A program made the translations under genes and the position numbers. From Competibacter_A sp002352125 (GTDB lineage: Bacteria; Pseudomonadota; Gammaproteobacteria; Competibacterales; Competibacteraceae): a stretch of DNA of 64,000 bases. The DNA lies in contig DAOROA010000010.1 in assembly GCA_035441325.1 (NCBI GenBank), forward strand, positions 1-64,000. Reading direction: 5' to 3'. Below the pieces are notes generated by a model. It saw only the letters and a list, made by a program, of their open reading frames with translations, made no database searches and had not been told where the DNA came from. This document shows, piece by piece, positions 45,109-53,321 of the stretch (position 1 is its first letter; each line of letters begins with the position of its first letter).

Positions 45109-45989
45109 TGAGCGATTCTCCGCTCCAACAGTTCCACTAGATATTGACCGTAGCCGCTCTTGGCCAGCGATTCCGCGAGCCGCACCAATTGGCCGTCGTC
45201 GATAAAATTCATCCGCCAAGCCACTTCCTCGGGACAAGCGACCTTCAAACCCTGCCGTTGTTCCACCACCTGCACGAAATGGGCGGCGGCTAACAGCGAC
45301 TCGTGGGTGCCGGTATCCAGCCAAGCGTAACCGCGCCCCAGCAACTCGACATTCAATTCGCCGCGTTCCAGATAGACCCGGTTGACGTCGGTAATTTCCA
45401 GCTCACCGCGCGCCGAGGGGCGAATATTTTTGGCGACGTTCACTACGTCGTTGTCGTAAAAGTACAGGCCGGTCACAGCGTAGTGGGATTTTGGCGCTTT
45501 CGGTTTTTCTTCGATATCCTTCGCCCGGCCCTGATCGTCGAAGCTGACCACGCCGTAGCGTTCCGGATCGCGCACGTAATAGCCGAACACGGTCGCGCCC
45601 CGCTGGCGGGCAGCGGCCCGGCGCAACACCGCCGACAAACCCTGACCATAATAAATGTTGTCGCCGAGAATCAGACAAGCCGGATCGGCGCCGATGAAGT
45701 TTTCGCCGATCAGAAACGCTTGCGCCAATCCATCCGGACTCGGCTGGACCGCGTACTGGAAGTTAATACCCCACCGGCTGCCGTCACCCAGCAAGGTCTG
45801 ATACGCTTCCTGATCGCGAGGCGTGGTGATGATGAGGATGTCTCGAATCGCCGCCAGCATCAAGGTAGCGACCGGGTAGTAGATCATCGGCTTGTCGTAG
45901 ATCGGCATGAGCTGCTTGCTGACCGAAACCGTCAGCGGGTGCAGCCGGGTGCCGGAACCGCCGGCGAGAATGATGCCCTTGTAGGCCAT
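45105..45989 (-). CDS. rfbA: Glucose-1-phosphate thymidylyltransferase
   Basis: 294 residues. Activates glucose-1-phosphate with dTTP, the first step to dTDP-rhamnose. KGIILAGGSGTRLHPLT is the nucleotide-binding loop; KPMIYYPVATLMLA and LILGDNIYYGQGL are family segments; YAWLDTGTHESLL is near the C-terminus. Followed by rfbC and rfbD with ATGA and 3-base junctions. Confidence 0.97.
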   Translation of the reverse strand: MAYKGIILAGGSGTRLHPLTVSVSKQLMPIYDKPMIYYPVATLMLAAIRDILIITTPRDQEAYQTLLGDGSRWGINFQYAVQPSPDGLAQAFLIGENFIGADPACLILGDNIYYGQGLSAVLRRAAARQRGATVFGYYVRDPERYGVVSFDDQGRAKDIEEKPKAPKSHYAVTGLYFYDNDVVNVAKNIRPSARGELEITDVNRVYLERGELNVELLGRGYAWLDTGTHESLLAAAHFVQVVEQRQGLKVACPEEVAWRMNFIDDGQLVRLAESLAKSGYGQYLVELLERRIAQ

Positions 45990-46035
45990 TCGTTTTCTGT
46001 ATCGTGGTATGGGTTGGAGAAAAAGCGGAAGCGCC

Positions 46036-47874
46036 CTACTCTACCGTGACCGACTTGGCTAAGTTTCGTGGCTGATCCACATCGGTACCCTTGAGGATAG
46101 CGACGTGGTAGGCCAACAATTGCAGCGGCACGGTGAACACGATAGGCGCGATGGATTCGGGCACCGCGCCCAGCGACAGAACATGAGTGCTGACGCCACT
46201 GAGATGGGTGTCCACTTCGCTGTCGGCGAACAGGAACAATTCGCCGCCGCGCGCCCGAACCTCCTGAAGATTGGAAAGGACCTTCTCCAACAAACCGTCC
46301 TTGGGCAGCACGCAGACCACCGGCATGTCGGCGTCCACCAGCGCCAGCGGGCCATGCTTGAGTTCGCCCGCCGGATACGCTTCGGCGTGAATATAGGAAA
46401 TTTCCTTGAACTTGAGCGCTCCTTCCATGGCGATCGGGTACTGCGTGCCGCGTCCTAGAAACAAAGCATGATGTTTTTCGGCGAACGACTCGGCCAGCTT
46501 TTCGATGGCGTCGTTCAAGGACAGCGCTTTTTCCAAGGCGCGAGGCAGCAGCTCCAAATCTCGCGCCAGCATCGCCGCATCGCTTTCGCTCAAGCCGCGT
46601 TGCCGGCCCAGCATCAGCGCCAACAACCGCAAAGCCACCAACTGGGTGGTGAAGGCTTTGGTGGACGCCACGCCGATTTCCCGGCCGGCACGGGTCAACA
46701 GCGCCAAGGCCGATTCGCGCACCAGCGAGCTTTCGGCGACGTTGCAAATGGTCAGGGTCGACAGATAACCGCGCTCCTTGGCCGTGCGCAACGCAGCCAG
46801 GGTATCGGCGGTTTCCCCCGACTGCGAAATACTGACGAACAAGGTACCGGGCGGCGTCACACCGTGGCGATACCGATACTCGCTGGCCACTTCGACCGTG
46901 CAGGGTACGCCTAGATTCTCCAGCCAGTAGCGGGCGACCAAACCGGCGTGATAGCTGGTGCCGCAGGCGACGATGTGAACACCTTGCACTTGCCCGAACA
47001 ACTGGCCCGCTTCCGCCCCGAAGCTGTCTTCCAGCAATCGGCCTTGATGGACGCGACCTTCCAGGGTTTCGGCGACGACGGCCGGCTGCTCGAAGATTTC
47101 CTTCAGCATGAAATGGCGATAGCCGCTCTTGCCTGCGGCAGCGCCCATTTGGCCGGAATAGGACAATGGCCGTTCGACCGCCCGTCCCTCCCGGTCGTAA
47201 ATGGTGAAGCGTTCCCGCTGGACCTCGGCGACATCGCCTTCTTCCAGAAACACGAAGCTCTGCGTCACCGGCGCCAGCGCGAATACGTCCGACGCGATGA
47301 AATGCTCCTCAATGCCGACGCCCAGCACCAGCGGACTGCCGGCGCGAGCCGCGATCATCCGATTTGGATCCTCGCGGCAAATCACGCCCAGGCTGTAGGC
47401 ACCGGTCAACTGGGCGACGCTCTGGCGCACGGCCGCCAGCAAATCGCCGCCGTTTTCCCGCAGGTGCCGGTCGATCAAGTGGGCGACCACTTCGGTGTCG
47501 GTATCGGACGTAAATTGATAGCCGGCGGCGATCAGTTTCGCCTTGAGCTCTTGGTAGTTCTCGATGATGCCGTTGTGCACCACCGCCACCGACTCGCCGC
47601 TGACGTGCGGATGCGCGTTGCGCTCGGAGGGTTCGCCGTGGGTGGCCCAGCGGGTGTGGGCGAGACCGAGCGGTCCGCGCACCGGTTCTTGCCGCAAGCG
47701 ATCCGTCAACGCCTGGACCTTGCCGACCGTGCGCACCCGATGCAGCCGGTCGTCACGGTTATCCACGGTCACGATCCCGGCCGAATCGTAACCACGGTAT
47801 TCCAACCGCCGCAGTCCTTCTAGCAGGATGGGCGTGACGTTGCGTTCGGCGATGGCGCCCACGATTCCACACAT
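46036..47874 (-). CDS. glmS: Glutamine-fructose-6-phosphate aminotransferase (isomerising)
   Basis: 612 residues from the ATG at 47874, so that Cys2 of MCGIVGAIAERN becomes the N-terminal nucleophile of the glutaminase domain. The sugar-isomerising half has two SIS domains (FVSISQSGETADTLAAL; FLGRGTQYPIAMEGALKFKEISY) and ends LAKSVTVE. Makes glucosamine-6-phosphate for peptidoglycan and amino-sugar glycans. It lies between ackA and rfbA; glmU is not seen. No glmS ribozyme-like leader was recognised. Confidence 0.97.
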   Translation of the reverse strand: MCGIVGAIAERNVTPILLEGLRRLEYRGYDSAGIVTVDNRDDRLHRVRTVGKVQALTDRLRQEPVRGPLGLAHTRWATHGEPSERNAHPHVSGESVAVVHNGIIENYQELKAKLIAAGYQFTSDTDTEVVAHLIDRHLRENGGDLLAAVRQSVAQLTGAYSLGVICREDPNRMIAARAGSPLVLGVGIEEHFIASDVFALAPVTQSFVFLEEGDVAEVQRERFTIYDREGRAVERPLSYSGQMGAAAGKSGYRHFMLKEIFEQPAVVAETLEGRVHQGRLLEDSFGAEAGQLFGQVQGVHIVACGTSYHAGLVARYWLENLGVPCTVEVASEYRYRHGVTPPGTLFVSISQSGETADTLAALRTAKERGYLSTLTICNVAESSLVRESALALLTRAGREIGVASTKAFTTQLVALRLLALMLGRQRGLSESDAAMLARDLELLPRALEKALSLNDAIEKLAESFAEKHHALFLGRGTQYPIAMEGALKFKEISYIHAEAYPAGELKHGPLALVDADMPVVCVLPKDGLLEKVLSNLQEVRARGGELFLFADSEVDTHLSGVSTHVLSLGAVPESIAPIVFTVPLQLLAYHVAILKGTDVDQPRNLAKSVTVE

Positions 47875-48019
47875 GGCGATTTCCAACCCGGTCTTTTTTA
47901 GGAAAATACCCAAGCCAATCTAGTATTCAGATTAGCGGCTTATCGGTCGGGGAACAAGCGATTCCCTTTTCCATAGCGCTTCTCTCCAGTGGAAAAAGCG
48001 CGCACGCGGGGCGATAAAC

Positions 48020-49291
48020 TCAATATTCCCGCACGAGTTTTCGAGTGTGGCGAGCGATGACCAGCTCTTCGTTGGTAGGCAACACCCACACCGCCACCCG
48101 GCTGGCCGGTGCGCTGATCCGGCTGCGATGCCCGGCGTTGGCGGCAGCGTCCAATTCGATACCCAGCCAAGTCGACCGGGCGCAGACCTGCTCGCGCACC
48201 GCCGCCGCATGCTCGCCGATGCCACCAGTGAACACCAGCGCATCCAACCCGCCCAGCGCCGCCGCCAGCGAACCGAGTTCGCGGGCGATCCGATAGGTAA
48301 AGTAATCGACCGCCAGCTTGGCGTTGGGATCGCTGCTAGCCAATAGTTCGCGCATGTCGTTACTGATGCCCGACAAACCCAGCAGACCAGACTGTTTGTA
48401 GAGCAGATTGTTCAAATCTCGGGCACCCATGCCGTGTTGCTCGATCAGATAGAGCAGCACGCCAGGATCCAACGAACCGCTGCGGGTGCCCATCGGCAAG
48501 CCCTCCACAGCGGTGAAGCCCATGGTGCTGGCCATGCTCCGGCCATCGCGCATGGCGCACATGCTGGCGCCGTTGCCCAGATGAGCGACCACGACCCGGC
48601 CGGTGGTCGATGTGCCCACGACTTCGGCCAGTGCGCCGGCGATGTATTCGTAAGACAGGCCATGAAAGCCGTAGCGTTGCACGCCTTCCCTACGGTAAAC
48701 CAACGGCAAAGCGAACAAACGAGCCAGTTCCGGCTGACCGTAATGGAAAGCCGTGTCGAAACAACCGACTTGCGGCAAGTCCGGCCGCACGGCGGTCAGG
48801 GCGCGGATACCGGCCAGATTGTGCGGCTGATGCAACGGTGCCAGCGGCACGAAAGTTTCCAGCCGCGCCATGATCTCCGGCGTCAACCGCTGCGGGTCGC
48901 TGAACTCCTTGCCGCCGTGCACCACCCGATGACCCGCCGCGATTATTTCGGGCAGGTCCGGCGTTTTTCCGAGCCAGTCCAGCAGATCGCGCAGCGCCGC
49001 TTGATGGTCGTAAACCTCGCCATCCGCTGGCGACGGCTGGCCATCGTTGGCTCGCCGGCGGTGGTTCGGTCCCTGCTTTCGGTAACTGCCCCCAGCCGGC
49101 GGCGTTGGTCGGACATCGGTCAACACCCGCCCGTCATGATCGAAGGCTTTGAAGCGCGGGTTTTCCTCGCCGATGTTCTCCTGCAAACCTCGACAGACCA
49201 ACGCCAAATCACCGCTATCTGCCGGCAAGGCGAATACCGAGAATTTGATGCTCGACGAGCCGGCATTGATCACCAGCAAACCTTGCGACAT
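48020..49291 (-). CDS. ackA: Acetate kinase
   Basis: 423 residues from the ATG at 49291 with AGGAG seven bases upstream. ASKHA-fold enzyme interconverting acetyl-phosphate and ADP with acetate and ATP. LVINAGSSSIKF, HRVVHGGKEF, VGCFDTAFH, RYGFHGLSYEY and VFTGGIGEHAAAVRE are all present. Around residues 60-95 there is a Pro/Arg/Gly-rich insertion (PAGGSYRKQGPNHRRR), which makes it longer than E. coli AckA. No pta or phosphoketolase gene is adjacent. Confidence 0.95.
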   Translation of the reverse strand: MSQGLLVINAGSSSIKFSVFALPADSGDLALVCRGLQENIGEENPRFKAFDHDGRVLTDVRPTPPAGGSYRKQGPNHRRRANDGQPSPADGEVYDHQAALRDLLDWLGKTPDLPEIIAAGHRVVHGGKEFSDPQRLTPEIMARLETFVPLAPLHQPHNLAGIRALTAVRPDLPQVGCFDTAFHYGQPELARLFALPLVYRREGVQRYGFHGLSYEYIAGALAEVVGTSTTGRVVVAHLGNGASMCAMRDGRSMASTMGFTAVEGLPMGTRSGSLDPGVLLYLIEQHGMGARDLNNLLYKQSGLLGLSGISNDMRELLASSDPNAKLAVDYFTYRIARELGSLAAALGGLDALVFTGGIGEHAAAVREQVCARSTWLGIELDAAANAGHRSRISAPASRVAVWVLPTNEELVIARHTRKLVREY

Positions 49292-49376
49292 CACCTTACT
49301 CCTCATCGTCGTCTATCGGGACTGGCGGAATTGACGGAGTTCGATAGCGCCCGCCGTTTAGTGGGATACCGCGAGG

Positions 49377-50291
49377 TTACTCGTCAGCAACTGGGGCGGA
49401 CGCGTTGAGCCGGTGCGCGTTCGCCCGCAAATATGCCTGGAATCGTTCGCCCAATTCGGGATGGCGCGCGCCATATTCCACGGTGGCGATCAGATAGCCC
49501 AGCTTGCTGCCGCAGTCGTGGCGCCGGCCCGAGAACTCGTAGGCCAGCACTTGCTCCTCGCCTAGCAGGGCGGCGATGCCGTCGGTGAGCTGAATTTCGT
49601 TGCCTGCGCCGCGTGGGATGGTTTGCAGCAAATCGAAGATGCGCGGGGTAAGGATGTAGCGGCCCACCACCGCCAGATTGGAAGGAGCATTTTCCGGCTT
49701 CGGCTTTTCGACGATGCCATCGACGTTGCTGATCCGGGTGGCGAACGGTAGCGGATGGACGATACCGTATTTGTGAGTCTCTTCCTTGGGTACGCGCTCC
49801 ACGCCCAGAATCGAGCACTGGTATTTGTTGAAATGGCGGGTCATCTGGCTCAGCGCCCCGCCCTCTTGGGCGTCTTCCTCGATCAAATCGTCGGCCAGGA
49901 TGACCGCGAACGGTTCGTTCCCGACCACCGGCCGCGCACACAGCACGGCATGACCTAGCCCGAGTGCCTCGGCTTGGCGCACGTAGACGCACTCCACGCC
50001 GGACGGAACGATGCTGCGCACCACTTGGAGCAGATCGGTCTTGCCGCGCGTTTCCAGCTCGACTTCCAGTTCGTAGGCTTTATCGAAATGATCGGCGATG
50101 GCGTTCTTGGTGCGGCCGATGATGAAGACCAGCGTATCGACCCCGGCCGCCACCGCTTCCTCGACCCCGTATTGGATCAGAGGCTTATCGACGATGGGCA
50201 ACATTTCTTTGGGGCTGGCCTTGGTCGCTGGCAGGAATCGGGTTCCGAGGCCGGCCACGGGGAATACCGCTTTGCGTACTTGCCGTTTCAC
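49377..50291 (-). CDS. galU: UTP-glucose-1-phosphate uridylyltransferase
   Basis: 304 residues. Makes UDP-glucose for glycans. KAVFPVAGLGTRFLPATKASPKEM is the nucleotide-binding start; IVDKPLIQYGVEEAVAAG, LADDLIEED and GIVEKPKPENAPSNLAVVGRYIL fit GalU. The start is a GTG, with GGGAG ten bases upstream. It lies 85 bases ahead of ackA and faces away from the DUF6916-type gene. Confidence 0.96.
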   Translation of the reverse strand: MKRQVRKAVFPVAGLGTRFLPATKASPKEMLPIVDKPLIQYGVEEAVAAGVDTLVFIIGRTKNAIADHFDKAYELEVELETRGKTDLLQVVRSIVPSGVECVYVRQAEALGLGHAVLCARPVVGNEPFAVILADDLIEEDAQEGGALSQMTRHFNKYQCSILGVERVPKEETHKYGIVHPLPFATRISNVDGIVEKPKPENAPSNLAVVGRYILTPRIFDLLQTIPRGAGNEIQLTDGIAALLGEEQVLAYEFSGRRHDCGSKLGYLIATVEYGARHPELGERFQAYLRANAHRLNASAPVADE

Positions 50292-50495
50292 TCTTGCATA
50301 CTCCCTATCGATTGTTGGGTCGCGAACAGCATTGCATTGTCCGGCATCGCGCCCGGCCGGACAAGCGGACTCCCCAACCGAGACGGACTACCCGGAACAC
50401 GGCTCATTTGCTACTGCTACAATGAAAGAAAGTTACGGGCAGGGGCCATGCGCTCTAGCTAAAGAAAATTCGCCAATCACGCTGGACCAACGACA
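50292..50495. other. Divergent gap galU / DUF6916-type gene
   Basis: 204 bases that must hold promoters for the long leftward galU-to-gsp gene string and for the small rightward gene. I found no near-consensus boxes, hairpin terminators or RNA gene. Confidence 0.3.
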
Positions 50496-50789
50496 ATGCT
50501 GGACACCCTAACCCTGGATCACTGGCGCGAATGCGTGGGGCAGAACTTTCATGTTTCTCTCGGGCAAGACGCTGGAATCGACCTAAAACTGACTACGGCT
50601 ACTCCGCTGGGCGCCGAAAGCGGCTACCGCCGGCAACCGTATTCGCTGCTGTTCGCCGGCCCGCTGACGCCGTTGCTGCCACAAGCCACCTACCCGCTGC
50701 GAAACGAGTCGATGGGGGAGCTGGGGATTTTTCTGGTGCCGCTCGGCCCGCAAGGCCAAGCCATGCGTTACGAGGCGATTTTCACCTGA
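50496..50789 (+). CDS. DUF6916-type small protein (cytoplasmic copy)
   Basis: 97 residues, no signal peptide. LTLDHWRECVGQNFHV at the start, a central YSLLFAGPLTPLLPQATYPLRNE, and GELGIFLVPLGPQGQAMRYEAIF at the end fit DUF6916, a family I associate with tail-collar gene neighbourhoods. Function unknown. It points toward, and overlaps by eight bases, the GNAT gene on the other strand. A related exported copy lies just beyond. Confidence 0.75.
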   Translation: MLDTLTLDHWRECVGQNFHVSLGQDAGIDLKLTTATPLGAESGYRRQPYSLLFAGPLTPLLPQATYPLRNESMGELGIFLVPLGPQGQAMRYEAIFT

Positions 50790-51285
50790 GCGCGCCGGTT
50801 GACCGGTCGGTCGGTGGTTCCACCGCGAGCAGGAGATAGACGCCGGTTTCGCCGACCGGTTCGAAGCCCAGGCGACGATATAACCGCAGTGCGGGATTGT
50901 AGCGTTCGACGTGGATGGTCAGACGTCGGTTCGTGGCGGCGGCTTCTTCTAACAGATCGCGCAACAGACCGCCGCCGACGGCCCGATTGCGAAATGCGGG
51001 CAGCAGCGCGATGTCCATGATGCGAATCTCCTCTTTCCAGCGGGCCACGTACAGCCGACCGATCGGTTCGCCATCCAGCAGGATGAGATCGAACCGCGCC
51101 CCTCGGTAGTGAGTTTGGTAATGGTGGTGCTGCGCCTCGAACTGCTGGACGAGAAACGCCTGTTTTTGCGTCTCGTCCCAGTCGGTGAGGGCGAGCTCTT
51201 CGACGCGGGTGCTGGCGTAGACGCGAAAGAGAAAATCGCGGTCTTCGGCTCGAAACGTTCGCAAGGTTAGTGCCAGAGCTGGCAT
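50782..51285 (-). CDS. GNAT-family N-acetyltransferase
   Basis: 167 residues from the ATG at 51285, which shares a base with the stop of the upstream DUF6916 gene (TGATG); a GTG at 51288 is possible. Acetyl-CoA binding segment DIALLPAFRNRAVGGGLLRDLLEEA and the C-terminal NPALRLYRRLGFEPVG are classical GNAT features. The substrate is unknown; coupling to the collar/DUF6916 genes suggests it modifies one of their products. Confidence 0.88.
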   Translation of the reverse strand: MPALALTLRTFRAEDRDFLFRVYASTRVEELALTDWDETQKQAFLVQQFEAQHHHYQTHYRGARFDLILLDGEPIGRLYVARWKEEIRIMDIALLPAFRNRAVGGGLLRDLLEEAAATNRRLTIHVERYNPALRLYRRLGFEPVGETGVYLLLAVEPPTDRSTGALR

Positions 51286-51722
51286 CACGGTAGCAACAGG
51301 TTGAAATCGGCCCGGTAATACCGGCCTTTGCCGTCGGACATGGCGGGGGCAATCAACAGGTCGAACTCACCGGAAGCGGAGTGTTGAAAGTGGTACACCC
51401 CGCCGGGAAGAGGCTCCTCGGCGGGACCGCTAAAGCGCACCGCGAACTGCTCGGCATTCTTGTCGCGACGAAGATTCTCCACCGCGATAAGTTTGAGGTT
51501 GACGACGTTGCGCAAGCCTTTGCCGCCGTAGACGTAGAACGTCTCGCCGATGTGGGCCTTGAAGTTGTCGTAGCTGAAGGTTTCACCGAGTGGCGGCAAG
51601 AATTTCGAGCCGGATGCCGGCGTCTTGGGCGCCGAACGGGCGGTCATGCTGACCGAAATCCAACCGCTAAAGGCCATCACAGACCAGCATATTGTATTTT
51701 TTATGAAATTTCGTCTGTTCAC
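51285..51722 (-). CDS. Exported DUF6916-like protein with Tat-type signal
   Basis: 145 residues from a GTG. The N-terminus NRRNFIKNTICW carries a twin-arginine motif (RRxFxK), then a hydrophobic stretch and a likely cleavage near ARSA. The mature part (ETFSYDNFKAHIGETFYV; AVRFSGPAEEPLPGGVYHFQH; GKGRYYRADFNLLLP) follows the same layout as the 97-residue DUF6916-type protein. Tat export implies folding or cofactor binding before transport. It lies between the collar genes and the GNAT gene. Confidence 0.72.
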   Translation of the reverse strand: MNRRNFIKNTICWSVMAFSGWISVSMTARSAPKTPASGSKFLPPLGETFSYDNFKAHIGETFYVYGGKGLRNVVNLKLIAVENLRRDKNAEQFAVRFSGPAEEPLPGGVYHFQHSASGEFDLLIAPAMSDGKGRYYRADFNLLLP

Positions 51723-51745
51723 CGAGATTTCCCGGGCAGGATGGT

Positions 51746-52270
51746 CTAGCCGCGAGGCGGGAAAACGCCTTGCAGCGCGATGCAGAAGTAAAAGGTCAGG
51801 TAAGGCTGCATGTTGTTGTGGGGCTGGTCGCCACCGGCGGGTGCGAGCACCTGCTCGGACATCGGGACCAGTTGTGGATTCGTTGTGGCATAGAGGTTGC
51901 CGCTGGCGGGCCGGCTCAGTACGTTGCCGGCAGGCGTGGCAGAACCACCTAACGGCACGTTTTGCGCGCCTAGCGAATGATTATGGGAGGGAATCTCACT
52001 TTCAAGAAGAGTGACCGTTTCGCTTCCTCCCGTTTCCCCCAAATCGTGCAATGAAAGCCCTGGTCCTTGACCAGGATGCATGGGTGCTCGGCCTTGGAGG
52101 TCGGGAAGGGCGAAATCGCTCTTGCCATTCCCACCGTAGGTGGTTCCCAGCAAGGAAAATAGGGCCGTATTCTGAGATAGTGGCATAAGTTGCCCATCAC
52201 AGAATGCCCAGCCTTTCGGGGCAAAGTTGAAGGGAAAGATACGAATCTCGGCGACAAAAGGATCGGCCAT
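51746..52270 (-). CDS. Tail-collar domain protein (MdpB-like), copy 3
   Basis: 174 residues from the ATG at 52270. The opening EIRIFPFNFAPKGWAFCDGQL, the collar core LLGTTYGGNGKSDFALPDLQGRAP and the end QPHNNMQPYLTFYFCIALQG are the COG4675 (microcystin-dependent protein) layout also found in phage tail-fibre collars. No signal peptide. Last of three tandem paralogues; the variable middle (GGSATPAGNVLSRPASGNLY) differs between copies. Role unknown. Confidence 0.88.
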   Translation of the reverse strand: MADPFVAEIRIFPFNFAPKGWAFCDGQLMPLSQNTALFSLLGTTYGGNGKSDFALPDLQGRAPMHPGQGPGLSLHDLGETGGSETVTLLESEIPSHNHSLGAQNVPLGGSATPAGNVLSRPASGNLYATTNPQLVPMSEQVLAPAGGDQPHNNMQPYLTFYFCIALQGVFPPRG

Positions 52271-52281
52271 GATGGTTTCTC

Positions 52282-52782
52282 TTAAGTGGGCGATGGGAAA
52301 ATCCCAAAGAGCGAGACGATAAAGCTGACACACAGGTATGGCTGAAAATTAGTGTGCGGCTGTGACCCACCTACGGAAGTGACAGATCCCGTCGCAAGCG
52401 ATATCGTCGGAGCGCCGGCACGATAGAGCTTTGCCGCTGCCTGACCGGTCACGTTGTTTTGTGGATTGCTCAGGGTAGGAATATCGTTCGATGCCAACAT
52501 CGGATGGCCGTGAGCAGGGATTTGGTTGACCGTCAAAGTGACCTCTTCCACGCCACCGGTCTCGGCCAAAACGAAACCATTACCCATGTGAAGCGGCAAT
52601 CGGCCCCGTAGATCGGGCAATGCAAATGTCGATTGTCCATCGCCGCCGTATGTAGTGCCGATCAGATTGAAAAGCGTCTCGTTCTCGGAAATAGGAAGAA
52701 GTTGTCCCTCGCAAAACATCCAACCAGCTGGGGCAAAATTCCCTGCGAACATTCGGATTTCACCAACATAAGGTTGCGCCAT
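52282..52782 (-). CDS. Tail-collar domain protein (MdpB-like), copy 2
   Basis: 166 residues. GEIRMFAGNFAPAGWMFCEGQL, LIGTTYGGDGQSTFALPDLRGR and PHTNFQPYLCVSFIVSLFGIF mirror the flanking copies. The middle region (ASNDIPTLSNPQNNVTGQAA) is unique to this copy. Eleven bases separate its stop from the next start, so the three are co-transcribed. Confidence 0.88.
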   Translation of the reverse strand: MAQPYVGEIRMFAGNFAPAGWMFCEGQLLPISENETLFNLIGTTYGGDGQSTFALPDLRGRLPLHMGNGFVLAETGGVEEVTLTVNQIPAHGHPMLASNDIPTLSNPQNNVTGQAAAKLYRAGAPTISLATGSVTSVGGSQPHTNFQPYLCVSFIVSLFGIFPSPT

Positions 52783-52793
52783 GTGCCTCTCCG

Positions 52794-53291
52794 TTAGGTT
52801 GGTGACGGGAAAATGCCCTGTAGGGCGATGCTGAAATTCAGCGTCAGGAAGGGCTGCATGTTCAGGTGCGACTGACTGCTACCTACCGTGCCCACCTCGG
52901 ACGGCGACATTGCAACCAGATTGCCCGGAGGTGCGTAGACATTGTTGGAAATTGCCAGATAGCCCCCCGTGGCGACATTCGTCTCTGCCGGAGTATTGGA
53001 GCCCTTCGGCGCGTGGGCATGGGTCGGTAATTCCGCGATCGACAGCGTGTGGGACTGCTCGCCGCCCCGTGCCCCGAGCGTATGGCTGTTGCCGACGTGA
53101 ATCGGCACGCGGCCACGCAGGTCGGGCAAAGCAAAATTCACGCGACCATCCCCACCGAATGTCGTGCCAAGGAGCGAAAAAAGCCCCTGGTTTTGGTTGA
53201 TGGGCAATAATTGGCCATCGCACAGCGCCCACCCCTTGGGGGCGAAATTGAAACTCATCATTCGAATTTCGGAAAGAAATGGTTCTGCCAT
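52794..53291 (-). CDS. Tail-collar domain protein (MdpB-like), copy 1
   Basis: 165 residues. SEIRMMSFNFAPKGWALCDGQL, LLGTTFGGDGRVNFALPDLRGRVP and SHLNMQPFLTLNFSIALQGIF are the family segments. First collar gene after the 2038-residue surface protein (30-base gap), so possibly part of the same transcript. Confidence 0.88.
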   Translation of the reverse strand: MAEPFLSEIRMMSFNFAPKGWALCDGQLLPINQNQGLFSLLGTTFGGDGRVNFALPDLRGRVPIHVGNSHTLGARGGEQSHTLSIAELPTHAHAPKGSNTPAETNVATGGYLAISNNVYAPPGNLVAMSPSEVGTVGSSQSHLNMQPFLTLNFSIALQGIFPSPT

Positions 53292-53321
53292 AAGTTGGTT
53301 CCTCTTTTCATTGCAATAAAT

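Noticed and set aside
47960..48010. Hairpin GCGCTT/AAGCGC between ackA and glmS as a terminator
   Set aside because: The stem is only 6 bp with a long loop and no U tract follows on the minus strand.
47875..48019. glmS ribozyme or riboswitch in the glmS leader
   Set aside because: The 145-base gap shows no ribozyme core that I can recognise, and such ribozymes are mainly found in Gram-positive bacteria.
50782..53291. Prophage remnant suggested by tail-collar genes
   Set aside because: No other phage structural, lysis, replication or integration gene and no att-like repeats; the collar proteins belong to the stand-alone MdpB-like group.
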